Part shown: one piece after another, positions 24,686 through 33,713 of the stretch
Layout: each line of letters begins with the position of its first letter
Numbering within the stretch: the first letter of the stretch is position 1
Source: CAILZL01 sp963748005
GTDB taxonomy: Bacteria; Pseudomonadota; Gammaproteobacteria; Steroidobacterales; Steroidobacteraceae
DNA: 64,000 nucleotides
Assembly: GCA_963748005.1 (NCBI GenBank)
Contig: CAVVHH010000002.1
Span: forward strand, 1,488,001-1,552,000
Direction of reading: 5' to 3'
Notes under the pieces: model-generated
What the model was told of the DNA's origin: nothing
The model's input: the letters and a program-made list of their open reading frames with translations, nothing else
The model's database searches: none
Made by a program: the position numbers and the translations under genes

Positions 24686-25330
24686 CTACAAATGCACCAA
24701 CCCACGCCGATGCGCCACGGCTACCGCTTCGGTACGGCTGATGGCATCAAGCTTGGTGAGGATGGCTTTCACATGGGTCTTGGCGGTGCCTTCGGTAATT
24801 TCCAGACGACGGGCGATGTCCTTGTTGCTGCGGCCTTGCGCCAGTTGCTGCAACACATCCATCTCGCGTTGCGTCAGGTTGGGTTTGGCCATGCGTTGTA
24901 GTGCCTTGGTGGCAATCGACGACGAGGTATACGGCTGATCCTGACTGACGGCACGAATGGCGGACAGAATTTCCTGACGCGGCGCATCCTTGAGGATGTA
25001 ACCCTTGGCGCCCTGACTGAGACTGCGAAAAATGTCTTCATCCCCGTCGTAAGTCGTCATGATCAGCAACCGCGCCTTGGGATGCGCGGCAAGCACATGC
25101 TCAACTACGGCCACACCATCGCGCTTGGGCATGCGCAGATCCAGCACCATGACATCGGGGTTGTGTTTTTCGTACTGAGCAATGGCTTCATCACCGTCAC
25201 CGGCCTCGGCAACCACCTGCATGTCGGGTTGCTGATTGACCATGTTCGCCAGCCCATCGCGCACCACCGGATGGTCGTCGGCCAGGATCACACTGATTTT
25301 CCTGGATTCGGCATTCATGGGAAGCAACAT
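24686..25330 (-). CDS. NarL/FixJ-type response regulator
   Basis: Cytoplasmic two-component regulator, 214 residues. The receiver domain (about 11-125) has the acidic pair ADDHP, the phosphorylation site D64 in MVLDLRMPKRDG and the conserved K in YILKDA. The LuxR-type helix-turn-helix domain (about 148-210) reads LTQREMDVLQQLAQGRSNKDI and EGTAKTHVKAILTKL. Start ATG 25330 overlaps the kinase stop (TAATG); ATG 25318 is an alternative. The stop TAG lies in TTGTAG, next to another repeat-like TGTAGGTCG. Partner of the kinase upstream. Confidence 0.93.
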   Translation of the reverse strand: MLLPMNAESRKISVILADDHPVVRDGLANMVNQQPDMQVVAEAGDGDEAIAQYEKHNPDVMVLDLRMPKRDGVAVVEHVLAAHPKARLLIMTTYDGDEDIFRSLSQGAKGYILKDAPRQEILSAIRAVSQDQPYTSSSIATKALQRMAKPNLTQREMDVLQQLAQGRSNKDIARRLEITEGTAKTHVKAILTKLDAISRTEAVAVAHRRGLVHL

Positions 25331-27132
25331 TACGCACGCACCTGTCGGGGAATGCGCACGCTGATGTGCGTGCCACCGCCCGGACGACTTTCAATCTGCC
25401 AATCACCACCAATGGCCTGCGCGCGTTCACGCATGTTGGTCAGGCCAAAGCCCTGTTGTGCATACAGCTCCGGCATCTGTTCCATGCCACAGCCATCGTC
25501 GCTGACGCGCAGCACCAGAAATTCCGTCTCAGACAGCAAACCGATCTTGATGACCTTGGGTTGTGCGTGACGTACGGCGTTGATCACCGCTTCCTGCGCA
25601 ATGCGCAACAAGGCATGTTCGTATTCGGGTGCCAGCCCCGTCGGCACTTCTTCGCCTTCAAAGTGCGAGGTCACTCGGCCGGGCACCGTGGAGCGTTCCG
25701 CAAGTTGCTGCAATGCCAGTTGCAAACCACCCGGGCGCGCCGCGTCGGGACGCAGCGCCAGCACCGAGCGGCGCGCTTCGTTCAGACCATCGCGGGCAAT
25801 ATCGCCGATGCGATCGAGCACCGAACTGAGCGGCGAACCTTCAGCCAATTCTTCGGCTGCACCCAGCTGCATCAGGATGCCGGTAAACGCCTGCGCCAGA
25901 CCATCGTGAATTTCACGGCCGATGCGATTGCGCTCGGCCAGCACCGCCGAATCCTTGGCCGACATGGCCAATCTCTTCAACGTAATCGCCAGCGTCACCT
26001 GCTGCGCCATGGCGACAAACAGTTCGAGGCGATCAGAACTCAATGGGTTCAGGTGGCGGAACGCCAGGTTGATGAAGCCCACGGTCTGCTCTCCGAATAC
26101 CAGCGGGATTTTGTAACCGCTGCGATGACCCTCGCGCTGCTGGTATTCGCAGTAGCCCGGCCACGTGGACTTGGGAGCTGCATCGATCTCGAAATACACG
26201 GGGGTGCGGCTGCGGTCGCGCCATTCGGTCTGCAGTGCTTCGGTATTGGGAATGCACAGTTTGAAACCGGGCTGCTCCACCTGGCCATCACGCACATGCG
26301 CGACGATGCGCCATTCATCGCCGGCAAGATTGAGCATGACAATCGAACCCGCTGCCGCTTCCAGCTGCAACGCCGTTTCCAGCAACATGTGACTGAGAAA
26401 GTTATAGGGATCAGGCGCACTGGCCAGACGCTCAAGATTGGCACGCAACGCGGCATTGGCCCGACCCAGCTCAAAGGCGCGTTGCTCGGCTGCACGTTCA
26501 CGCTCCCGATGCACCGTCTGAATCAGTCTTTCGCGATGCAGTGCGGCGCCGATAACACTGGCAGCAATTTCCAGCGCCGACACGACAGCCGGATCAAACT
26601 CACGCATCTCACGGCAGGAATCGAAACCGATCACGCCCTGGTATTCGTCTTCGACCAGAAACGGCACGATCATCGAACTCTTGGCAAAGTCGCTGGTGAT
26701 GCTGCCATCATCGCTGGCAACCGGCTGTTCGCGACACACATATACACTGCGTCCGGTCTTCAACTCCGAACAGTAACAATCCGACTTGCGTGCATTGGCA
26801 TTCCAGGTACGTGGCACGCTGATATTCTGAAGCGCAACGCCATCGGCCACCCACTCGCTTTTGATGATCAGCCAGCGCTCGTCATTCGCACCGACTTCCA
26901 CCAGTGCCAGGGCAGTGCGATCAACTCCTGCCGCCTCGCCCAGTTCGCGCAACACCTGCGGCATGGCCGCCATCACGTCCTGAGCCTCCAGCAACATGCG
27001 GCTGACACGCGCCGTTGCAGCCCACAGACGCTCGCGTTGCTGTGACTGCAATGTGTCAGCAAGCGCCAGCTGCGACAGGTCGGAACCCATTGGGTGGCTG
27101 GTCAACTGACTTTCTATGAGATCGGCGGTCAT
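25330..27132 (-). CDS. GAF-domain sensor histidine kinase (NarX-type)
   Basis: Cytoplasmic kinase, 600 residues, without membrane helices. There are two GAF-like domains at about 50-200 and 240-385, joined by a coiled segment (RERERAAEQRAFELGRANAA). A HisKA_3 dimerisation helix follows with H409 in RIGREIHDGLAQAFTG, then a HATPase with VINAVRHAQPK, SDDGCG and GFGLTNMRERAQAIGG. The first GAF holds the close pair C119-x-C121 (KSDCYCSE), a possible metal or redox site. It phosphorylates the regulator encoded directly behind it. The signal is unknown, but a soluble ligand or redox state is likely. Confidence 0.92.
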   Translation of the reverse strand: MTADLIESQLTSHPMGSDLSQLALADTLQSQQRERLWAATARVSRMLLEAQDVMAAMPQVLRELGEAAGVDRTALALVEVGANDERWLIIKSEWVADGVALQNISVPRTWNANARKSDCYCSELKTGRSVYVCREQPVASDDGSITSDFAKSSMIVPFLVEDEYQGVIGFDSCREMREFDPAVVSALEIAASVIGAALHRERLIQTVHRERERAAEQRAFELGRANAALRANLERLASAPDPYNFLSHMLLETALQLEAAAGSIVMLNLAGDEWRIVAHVRDGQVEQPGFKLCIPNTEALQTEWRDRSRTPVYFEIDAAPKSTWPGYCEYQQREGHRSGYKIPLVFGEQTVGFINLAFRHLNPLSSDRLELFVAMAQQVTLAITLKRLAMSAKDSAVLAERNRIGREIHDGLAQAFTGILMQLGAAEELAEGSPLSSVLDRIGDIARDGLNEARRSVLALRPDAARPGGLQLALQQLAERSTVPGRVTSHFEGEEVPTGLAPEYEHALLRIAQEAVINAVRHAQPKVIKIGLLSETEFLVLRVSDDGCGMEQMPELYAQQGFGLTNMRERAQAIGGDWQIESRPGGGTHISVRIPRQVRA

Positions 27133-27203
27133 AAGTTACATGCGAACACGTAGGTATGTGAGTTTATCAACTGTCATGCAAGCCCGGCATTCCCTGTATC
27201 CCC

Positions 27204-27232
27204 TGTAGGTCGGGTTTTATACCCGACCTACA
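27204..27232. repeat. Family C palindrome TGTAGGTCGGG
   Basis: Arms TGTAGGTCGGGT and ACCCGACCTACA around a short loop. A second small palindrome (AGGGCCATGGTCCCT) continues to 27247 and includes the TAG stop of the efflux lipoprotein gene. Confidence 0.87.
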
Positions 27233-27245
27233 AGGGCCATGGTCC

Positions 27246-28775
27246 CTACATATCCTGCCAGCCGCCACCCAGCGCCTTGTAGACAGCTACCAATGAAGTG
27301 GCCGTTTCAGTGCGACTTTGCGCCAGCTGGTCCTCGGCCTGCAACAGGCTGCGTTCAGCGTCCAGCACCTGCAGAAAGTCGGCCACGCCATTTTCATAAC
27401 GGATGCGCGCCAGTTCTGCCGCGCGGGCGCTGGCTGCGGCAGATTCGGTCAGATTCGCCAGTCTTTCACGGGCACGCGCATGCGTGACCAGTGCATTTTC
27501 GGTTTCCTCCAACGCCACCAGCACGGTCTGCTCATAACGCGCCAGGGCGGCATCGGAGCCGGCGCGCGCCGCGGCAATCTGTGCGCGGACTCGACCCAGG
27601 TCCAGTGCAGCCCAGGAGATGCCCGGCGCAATCAGGCGCGTACCGCTGCCGGGATCGCCCAGGCCGCCGAATGAATTCGCCGCAACACCCACGCTGCCGG
27701 TAAAACTGACCTTGGGAAACAGATCCGCCACCGCCACGCCCACCAGTGCCGTGGCTGCCGCCAGCTGACGTTCGGACACACGAATATCCGGACGACGCCG
27801 CAGCAGGCTGGCCGGGTCACCTACAGCCACCAGCACTGGTACTGCGGGCAGGTCCTGCGGCAACTGCAACTGGTCCTGCAACGCATCAGGTTGCCGGCCG
27901 GTGAGCACACTCAGACGATGAATCGAACGCGCCACCGCCGCCTTGAGCGGCGCAATGGCTGCCGTAGTGCTGCTCAACAAGGCCTCGGAGCGCACCGTAT
28001 CCAGTTCGGCATCCCGCCCGGCTTCCAGTCGCGCGCGCGTCAGCCCAAGCGTTTCGCTTTGATTGAGCACATTGCGCTGCGCCACATCCAGTTGCAGCTG
28101 CTGGCCACGCAGTTCGAAATAGGTACGCGTGACTTCCGCAGTGATCATCACCTGCACGTCGCGCAATGAGGCTTGTGCGGCCTGTGATTCGGCGCGAGCG
28201 GCTTCGACATTGCGCCGATTGCGACCGAAAATATCCAGCTCCCAACTGGCATCGACACTGGCATCGTAGATCTCGACTTCACGCATGGGATTGAAGTCGC
28301 GTGAATTGAGCTGTTCGGTGTAGCCACCGCCGGCCGTGATGGTTGGCAACAGATCGAAGCGGGTTTCACGATGAATGGCCCGCGCCTGGGCAAAGCGCGC
28401 CAGTGCGATGCGCAGATCATGATTGGCAGTCAATGCCTGTTCAACCAGTTGATCCAGCGTGGCATCACCGAACTGTGTCCAGAAGCTGGCGAGCAGGTAT
28501 TGCTCGCTGGAAGCTTCGGTGAAAGTTGTGGCTTCACTATTGGCGAAGTGCTGTGCAACCGGTTGCTCAGGCTGTTTGTAGTCAGGACCCACTGCGCAGG
28601 CGCTGAGTGTGGCAGCGATCAACAGAGTGAACACCGCCTTTCCTGCCCGCGTAGTGGCGACTCGGGTAGGGGCGGCTCGTGACCAAAGGGAATGGTTGAT
28701 CCACGAGCCGCCCTGCCTTGATGGCAAATTTTCTGAGGGCTGTTCGCGAACAGCCCCTACGTTAGATTCAAGCAT
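27246..28775 (-). CDS. NodT-type outer-membrane efflux lipoprotein with repeat-derived leader
   Basis: Outer-membrane channel of a tripartite RND pump, 509 residues. The lipobox LSAC puts the lipidated Cys at residue 60, followed by AVGPDYKQPEQPVA as in NodT/OprM proteins. Two OEP repeats follow, ending in VADFLQVLDAERSLLQAEDQL. The start ATG 28775 overlaps the pump gene stop and has GAGGTG just upstream, so it is well supported. Yet residues 6-37 of the leader translate a family B repeat, which stretches the signal peptide to 59 residues, with the hydrophobic core (AVFTLLIAATLSA) at its end. Whether the long leader is still exported well is uncertain. Confidence 0.9.
   Translation of the reverse strand: MLESNVGAVREQPSENLPSRQGGSWINHSLWSRAAPTRVATTRAGKAVFTLLIAATLSACAVGPDYKQPEQPVAQHFANSEATTFTEASSEQYLLASFWTQFGDATLDQLVEQALTANHDLRIALARFAQARAIHRETRFDLLPTITAGGGYTEQLNSRDFNPMREVEIYDASVDASWELDIFGRNRRNVEAARAESQAAQASLRDVQVMITAEVTRTYFELRGQQLQLDVAQRNVLNQSETLGLTRARLEAGRDAELDTVRSEALLSSTTAAIAPLKAAVARSIHRLSVLTGRQPDALQDQLQLPQDLPAVPVLVAVGDPASLLRRRPDIRVSERQLAAATALVGVAVADLFPKVSFTGSVGVAANSFGGLGDPGSGTRLIAPGISWAALDLGRVRAQIAAARAGSDAALARYEQTVLVALEETENALVTHARARERLANLTESAAASARAAELARIRYENGVADFLQVLDAERSLLQAEDQLAQSRTETATSLVAVYKALGGGWQDM
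28666..28760. repeat. Family B repeat inside signal-peptide region of efflux lipoprotein
   Basis: Outer ends GTAGGGGC (28666) and GCCCCTAC (28760). Inner pairs are GGGCGGCTCGTG with CACGAGCCGCCC and GGGCTGTTCGC with GCGAACAGCCC. It is 95 bp and is read in the same frame (VGAVRE) as the copy at 16172. Confidence 0.88.
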
Positions 28776-31700
28776 GACTCACCTCAATTGCAGCTGGCAC
28801 ATCGACGCTGGGCTTGCGCTCGGCGAGCCTGCGTACCAGCACATAGAACACCGGCGTCAGCAGCAGACCGAATGCGGTCACGCCAATCATGCCGGCGAAC
28901 ACCGCTGCGCCCATCGCGTGACGCACTTCAGCACCGGCACCCGAGGCAAACACCAGCGGCAATACACCCATGATGAAGGCGAACGACGTCATCAGAATCG
29001 GCCGCAGTCTCAGGCGCGCGGCTTCCAGCACTGCTTTAACACGATCATGTCCTTCATCCTGCAGATGCTTGGCGAATTCGACGATCAGGATCGCGTTCTT
29101 GCATGCCAGTGCCACCAGCACCAGAAAACCGACCTGCGTAAAGATGTTGTTGTCACCACCTTGCAGGCGAACGCCAACCATGCCAGCCAGCAGACTCATC
29201 GGCACGATCAGAATGATCGCCAGCGGCAACGTGAAGCTTTCGTACTGTGCAGCCAGCACCAGGAACACCAGCACCACCACCAGCGGGAACACGAATGCCG
29301 TCGCATCACCCGAAGCAATCTGCTGATAGGCCAGATCGGTCCATTCGAATGTCATGCCACGCGGCAGTGTCTCCTCCAGTATCTTCGCAATCGCGGCCTG
29401 TGCCTCACCAGAGCTATGACCCGGCGACGGACCGCCATTGATGTCGGCAGAACGATAGGCGTTGAAGCGTTCGACGAAGTCCGGGCCAAAGCTGTCATCA
29501 ATACTCACCATCGAGCCCAGCGGCACCATGGCGCCATCGGCATTGCGCGTCTTGAGCAGGCCCACTGCCTCTTTCTGGGAACGGAACTGCGCATCGGCCT
29601 GCGCCACCACCCGATAGGTGCGACCAAAGCGATTGAAGTCGTTCACGTACAGCGAGCCCAGATACACCTGCAGTGTCTGGAACACATCGGTAAGCTTCAC
29701 GCCCTGCTGCTTGACCTTGGCGCGATCCACGTTCACGTCCAGCTGTGGCACGTTGATCTGGTAGTTGGAGAACACCCCAGCCAGTGTTGGATCCTGATAC
29801 GCCTTGCGGGTCACTTCCTGCACTGCTGCGTATAGCGCTTCAGGGCCGAGATCGCCGCGATCTTCCACATTGAGCTTGAAACCACCCAGGGTGCCCAAGC
29901 CCAGAATCGGCGGCGGCGGGAACACGCCCACATACGCATCCTGGATCACCGACAACCTGGCATTGAGCGCGCCGGCAATACCGCCCGCCGACAGTTCTTT
30001 TGCCTTGCGTTGATCGAAGTCCTTCAGCGTGAAGAACACGATGCCAACATTGGACGCGGTGGCGTAGTTGTTGGGCGACAATCCAGTGAACTGCACGGCC
30101 CCCTCCACACCCGGTTGCTGCAGGCCGATCTCGGCAATCTTGCGGATGACTTCATCGGTACGTTGTATTGACGCAGCCGGCGGCAGCTGCGCCACGGCAA
30201 TCAGGTATTGCTTGTCCTGCGCCGGAATGAACCCGGAAGGCAAAGTCGAAAAACCAAACACGGTCAGCAACACCAGTCCGCCATACACCGTCAGCGCCAC
30301 GCCGGTGCGCTTGATGGTGTTGGACAGGCCGCGTTGATAGGCATTGCCAGCACGCGTGAACAAACTATTGAAGCGTGTAAAGAAGCGGCCGAACAATTTA
30401 TCCATCCAGCGTGTCAGCCGGTCGGGCGCAGCGCCATGCGGCTTGAGCAACACCGCGGCCAGTGCCGGCGACAGCGTCAACGAATTGAATGCCGAGATCA
30501 CCGTCGAGATGGCGATGGTCAAAGCGAACTGACGATAGAACTGTCCAGTGAGCCCAGTGACGAATGCCACTGGAATGAATACAGCCGACAGTACCAGCGT
30601 AATGGCAATAATGGGTCGGCTGACTTCACTCATGGCCAGCTTGGTGGCTTGCAGTGGCGACAGGCCTTCAGCGATATGTCGTTCGACGTTCTCCACCACC
30701 ACGATGGCATCGTCCACCACAATGCCGATGGCCAGCACCAGGCCAAACAACGACAGCGTGTTGATGGAAAAGCCAAATGCCAGCAACACCGCGAAGGTAC
30801 CAATCACCGATACCGGCACGGCAATCAGTGGAATGATCGAAGCGCGCCAGGTTTGCAGGAACAGGATTACTACCAGCACCACCAGTGCAATGGCTTCCAG
30901 CAGCGTCTCCACCACGCTCTTGATCGAATCGCGCACGAAGATGGTCGGGTCGTAAACGATGCTGTAGTCCACACCCTGCGGGAAATTCTCCTGCAACTGC
31001 TTCATGGTATTGCGCACGGCAGTGGACAATTCCAGCGCATTGGAACCCGGTGCCTGGTACACCGGCAGCGCCACAGCGTTCTTGTTATCAAGCGCAGCGC
31101 TCAATGCATAGCTGGCCGCGCCCAGCTCGATACGCGCCACATCCCGCAGGTGCACGATCTCGCCGGCAGCACCGGTCTTGATGATGATGTCGCCGAACTG
31201 CTCTTCACTGGTCAGGCGGCCCATCGCATTGAGCGCAAGCTGAAACTCAGCGCCCGGTGCCGGCGGTGCACCGATCTGCCCGGCGGCCACCTGCACGTTC
31301 TGTTCGCGGATGGCAGTGGTGATATCACCGGTGGTGAGATTGCGTGCTGCGAGTTTCTGCGGATCCAGCCACACGCGCATGGAGTAGTCGCCCGCGCCGA
31401 ATACACGCACATCCCCCATGCCGGGCAGACGCGCCAGCGCATCACGCACATTCAACACGGCGTAGTTGCGCAGGTACAGCGAGTCATAACGGTTATCCGG
31501 CGAGGTGAGATGCACCACCATCATCAGGTTGGGAGAACTCTTGATGGTGGACACACCCAGCGCGCGCACTTCTTCCGGTAACCGTGGCAGGGCTTGTGCA
31601 ACACGATTCTGCACCTGCACCTGGGCACGATCGATGTCCGTGCCGATCCCAAAGGTCACGGTAACGGTGAGCGTGCCATCCATAGTGGCCTGCGAGGACA

Positions 31701-31938
31701 TGTACATCATGTCTTCCACGCCGACGATTTCCTGTTCCAGCGGCGCAGCCACCGTTTCGGAAATGACCTTGGGATTGGCGCCGGGGTACTGCGCGCGCAC
31801 CACCACCGAAGGCGGCACCACTTCCGGGTACTCGCTGATCGGTAGTTTGAATAGTGAAATTGCGCCGCCGATGGTGATCAGTGCCGATAACACGGCAGCG
31901 AACACCGGGCGATCAATAAAGAAGTGTGAGAATTTCAC
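28768..31938 (-). CDS. RND efflux pump inner-membrane transporter (HAE1 family)
   Basis: Proton-driven multidrug exporter, 1056 residues, full length. The N-terminus MKFSHFFIDRPVFAAVLSAL and the GANPKVISETVAAPLEQEI porter region are typical. The proton-relay Asp pair lies in GIVVDDAIVVVENVE. Twelve helices and two large periplasmic loops can be traced. It works with the adaptor encoded upstream (overlap of 4 bp) and the channel lipoprotein encoded downstream (overlap of 8 bp), so the three genes form one operon on the minus strand. Confidence 0.95.
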   Translation of the reverse strand: MKFSHFFIDRPVFAAVLSALITIGGAISLFKLPISEYPEVVPPSVVVRAQYPGANPKVISETVAAPLEQEIVGVEDMMYMSSQATMDGTLTVTVTFGIGTDIDRAQVQVQNRVAQALPRLPEEVRALGVSTIKSSPNLMMVVHLTSPDNRYDSLYLRNYAVLNVRDALARLPGMGDVRVFGAGDYSMRVWLDPQKLAARNLTTGDITTAIREQNVQVAAGQIGAPPAPGAEFQLALNAMGRLTSEEQFGDIIIKTGAAGEIVHLRDVARIELGAASYALSAALDNKNAVALPVYQAPGSNALELSTAVRNTMKQLQENFPQGVDYSIVYDPTIFVRDSIKSVVETLLEAIALVVLVVILFLQTWRASIIPLIAVPVSVIGTFAVLLAFGFSINTLSLFGLVLAIGIVVDDAIVVVENVERHIAEGLSPLQATKLAMSEVSRPIIAITLVLSAVFIPVAFVTGLTGQFYRQFALTIAISTVISAFNSLTLSPALAAVLLKPHGAAPDRLTRWMDKLFGRFFTRFNSLFTRAGNAYQRGLSNTIKRTGVALTVYGGLVLLTVFGFSTLPSGFIPAQDKQYLIAVAQLPPAASIQRTDEVIRKIAEIGLQQPGVEGAVQFTGLSPNNYATASNVGIVFFTLKDFDQRKAKELSAGGIAGALNARLSVIQDAYVGVFPPPPILGLGTLGGFKLNVEDRGDLGPEALYAAVQEVTRKAYQDPTLAGVFSNYQINVPQLDVNVDRAKVKQQGVKLTDVFQTLQVYLGSLYVNDFNRFGRTYRVVAQADAQFRSQKEAVGLLKTRNADGAMVPLGSMVSIDDSFGPDFVERFNAYRSADINGGPSPGHSSGEAQAAIAKILEETLPRGMTFEWTDLAYQQIASGDATAFVFPLVVVLVFLVLAAQYESFTLPLAIILIVPMSLLAGMVGVRLQGGDNNIFTQVGFLVLVALACKNAILIVEFAKHLQDEGHDRVKAVLEAARLRLRPILMTSFAFIMGVLPLVFASGAGAEVRHAMGAAVFAGMIGVTAFGLLLTPVFYVLVRRLAERKPSVDVPAAIEVSHA

Positions 31939-33113
31939 AGCTTTGCTCCTGCGTTGCCTTTGAGGTTGCTTGCCAGCAATGACGCTGCGCTCTGTGCGGG
32001 CGCCATCTCAACCTGCTGCGGAGTGACTTCCGCGCCCGGACGCACGCGATGCAGACCGCTCACCACAATGGAGTCACCCGTATTCAGTCCTTCGCGCACC
32101 ACGCGCAGTCCATCCACCAGTGGTCCCAGCTTCACCGCGCGATACTCAACCTTGCGCTGCGCATCCACCACGTAGACAAAGCGCACGTTCTGACCGGTGC
32201 CGATGGCACTGTCCTTGATCAAGACTGCCTCTTGTTGCTGACCGCCACTCAGCCGCACGCGGGCAAACATGCCGGGCGTGTACTGACGATCATGATTGTT
32301 CAGACGACCACGAGCGCGCACGCTGCCGGTGGCCGCATCCAGCTGGTTATCCAGAAACACCATCACGCCCTGGTGCGGATAACCTTCTTCATTGGCCAGT
32401 CCCACCCACACCGGGCGTCCCGCAGCCTGCGCTTGCTGACGTGTGCTGGCCGCGTACTTCAGGTACATCTGCTCATCGCCCTGAAACTCCACATACACCG
32501 GATCCATCGACACCAGCGTGGTCAGCACGGTCTGACCGCTATTGACAAGATTGCCGGCGGTGACTTCGGCCTTGCTGATCAAACCGGAGATGGGCGCACG
32601 CACCCATGTGTAAGTGAGATTGAGCTGCGCTGCTTCCACTGCGGCCTGTGCCGCCTGCACATTGGCAACGGCCTGCTCGCTGCTCGCCACGCGCGTGTCG
32701 AACTCTTCCTGCGAGATGGCGCGCAGATTGAGCAGCTTGGTGGCGCGCTCGTGTTCCGTACGCGCCAGGGTGGCTGCGGTGGTGGCGCGTGCCAGATCCG
32801 CCTGCGCGCGCTTCAGATCGGCTTCATAAGGACGCGGGTCAATGACAAACAGCACATCACCCTTGTTCACCTCGCGGCCTTCAACGAAGTCCACCGATGC
32901 GATGTAGCCCGATACTCGCGGCCGGATCTCGACCCGTTCCACCGGCTCGATGCGCCCGGTGAATTCGTCAAACTCGCTGACCGATTGAGTAATCACTGTG
33001 GCCACACTCACCTGCGGAGCCTGCATCGGCGCGGGCGCCGCCTCATTGCGGGCACAAGCAGTGAGAACCAGAACAGAGGCCAGGACGGCTGTTATTTGAA
33101 GTTGGCGGTACAT
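31935..33113 (-). CDS. RND efflux periplasmic adaptor lipoprotein
   Basis: Membrane-fusion protein that links the pump to the outer-membrane channel, 392 residues. The lipobox LTAC gives lipidated Cys at residue 20. Domains in order: beta barrel/lipoyl halves (RVEIRPRVSGYIASVDFVEG and YTWVRAPISGLIS), a central coiled-coil hairpin rich in Ala/Glu (about 90-155), and a C-terminal membrane-proximal domain with VVSGLHRVRPGAEV. The frame extends to 33173, but ATG 33113 has GGAGG nine bases upstream. It is the first gene of the efflux operon; no local repressor gene lies next to it. Confidence 0.94.
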   Translation of the reverse strand: MYRQLQITAVLASVLVLTACARNEAAPAPMQAPQVSVATVITQSVSEFDEFTGRIEPVERVEIRPRVSGYIASVDFVEGREVNKGDVLFVIDPRPYEADLKRAQADLARATTAATLARTEHERATKLLNLRAISQEEFDTRVASSEQAVANVQAAQAAVEAAQLNLTYTWVRAPISGLISKAEVTAGNLVNSGQTVLTTLVSMDPVYVEFQGDEQMYLKYAASTRQQAQAAGRPVWVGLANEEGYPHQGVMVFLDNQLDAATGSVRARGRLNNHDRQYTPGMFARVRLSGGQQQEAVLIKDSAIGTGQNVRFVYVVDAQRKVEYRAVKLGPLVDGLRVVREGLNTGDSIVVSGLHRVRPGAEVTPQQVEMAPAQSAASLLASNLKGNAGAKL

Positions 33114-33344
33114 CGGTGATTCCTCCCAGAATCGGACTATTCGATGGCTGCCATTCTTAGGTACCGGCGTCACCTTAGATATTGACCCGGCGAGGGGTAC
33201 GCGGGGCCTCAGCGGGTGGGGGTGCGTCTATCCCTTTTGAGAGAGGCCGGGTGTTCGGCTCATACTCACTGCGGGTACTGAAGGCGTTTATTGTGCCTGT
33301 GCCTGCGTGCAGTAAATGCTGTCTCGGCCTGTTGCGACAAACAC

Positions 33345-33373
33345 TTGCGCGTTATTTGAGTCCGGTGTTATCT
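33345..33373 (+). promoter_or_regulatory. Possible sigma-70-like promoter for the small membrane gene
   Basis: TTGCGC, a 17-base gap, then TTATCT, about 85 bp before the 67-residue gene. A weak match. The rest of the 346-bp gap (33114-33459) between the divergent efflux operon and this gene shows no gene; it holds GC-rich, G-run sequence near 33180-33240. Confidence 0.25.
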
Positions 33374-33459
33374 AGCGGGGATGTTGTCAATCAGACTGTA
33401 TAAAACAAGTCAGGTCACGCCCCATGTTTAGCGCCATCGGTTAGCTAGAGAATCCACTC

Positions 33460-33663
33460 ATGGTCACGTTCCTTCTTTGGCTCCTGCTCTTCGTCCTGTG
33501 CTGGCCGCTAGCGTTGTTCGCACTCCTCCTGTGGCCCATTGTATGGCTGATCTCCTTGCCGTTCCGCCTGCTCGGCATAACGTTTGAAGCACTGTTTGCC
33601 TCGCTTCGAGCCATCCTCTTGTTGCCAGCGCGGGTCCTGGGCCACAGACCAAAATCACCTTGA
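33460..33663 (+). CDS. Small hydrophobic membrane protein, unknown
   Basis: A 67-residue protein made mostly of two hydrophobic stretches (LLWLLLFVLCWPLALFALLL and a second around ITFEALFASLRAILLL) with a basic end (GHRPKSP). I do not recognise the family. The frame is supported by its clean membrane-protein pattern and by a fair upstream sequence (GAGAATCC), but a weak ribosome site leaves some doubt. It lies 50 bp before the binding-protein gene and could be co-transcribed with it. Confidence 0.55.
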   Translation: MVTFLLWLLLFVLCWPLALFALLLWPIVWLISLPFRLLGITFEALFASLRAILLLPARVLGHRPKSP

Positions 33664-33713
33664 GCACCGTCGCCTGACTCAAACGTTGTCTTGAAACCCA
33701 AAACAGGTAAATC

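Noticed and set aside
25366..27045. A 559-codon plus-strand frame opposite the GAF-kinase
   Set aside because: The kinase has all conserved boxes on the minus strand; the plus frame has no domain pattern.
28609..29835. A 408-codon plus-strand frame across the RND pump and channel genes
   Set aside because: Lies opposite two well-supported genes; His/Arg/Gln-rich composition typical of antisense shadow frames in GC-rich DNA.
30208..31581. A 457-codon plus-strand frame opposite the RND pump
   Set aside because: Same reason: full overlap with the conserved HAE1 gene and Gln/His/Arg-rich translation.
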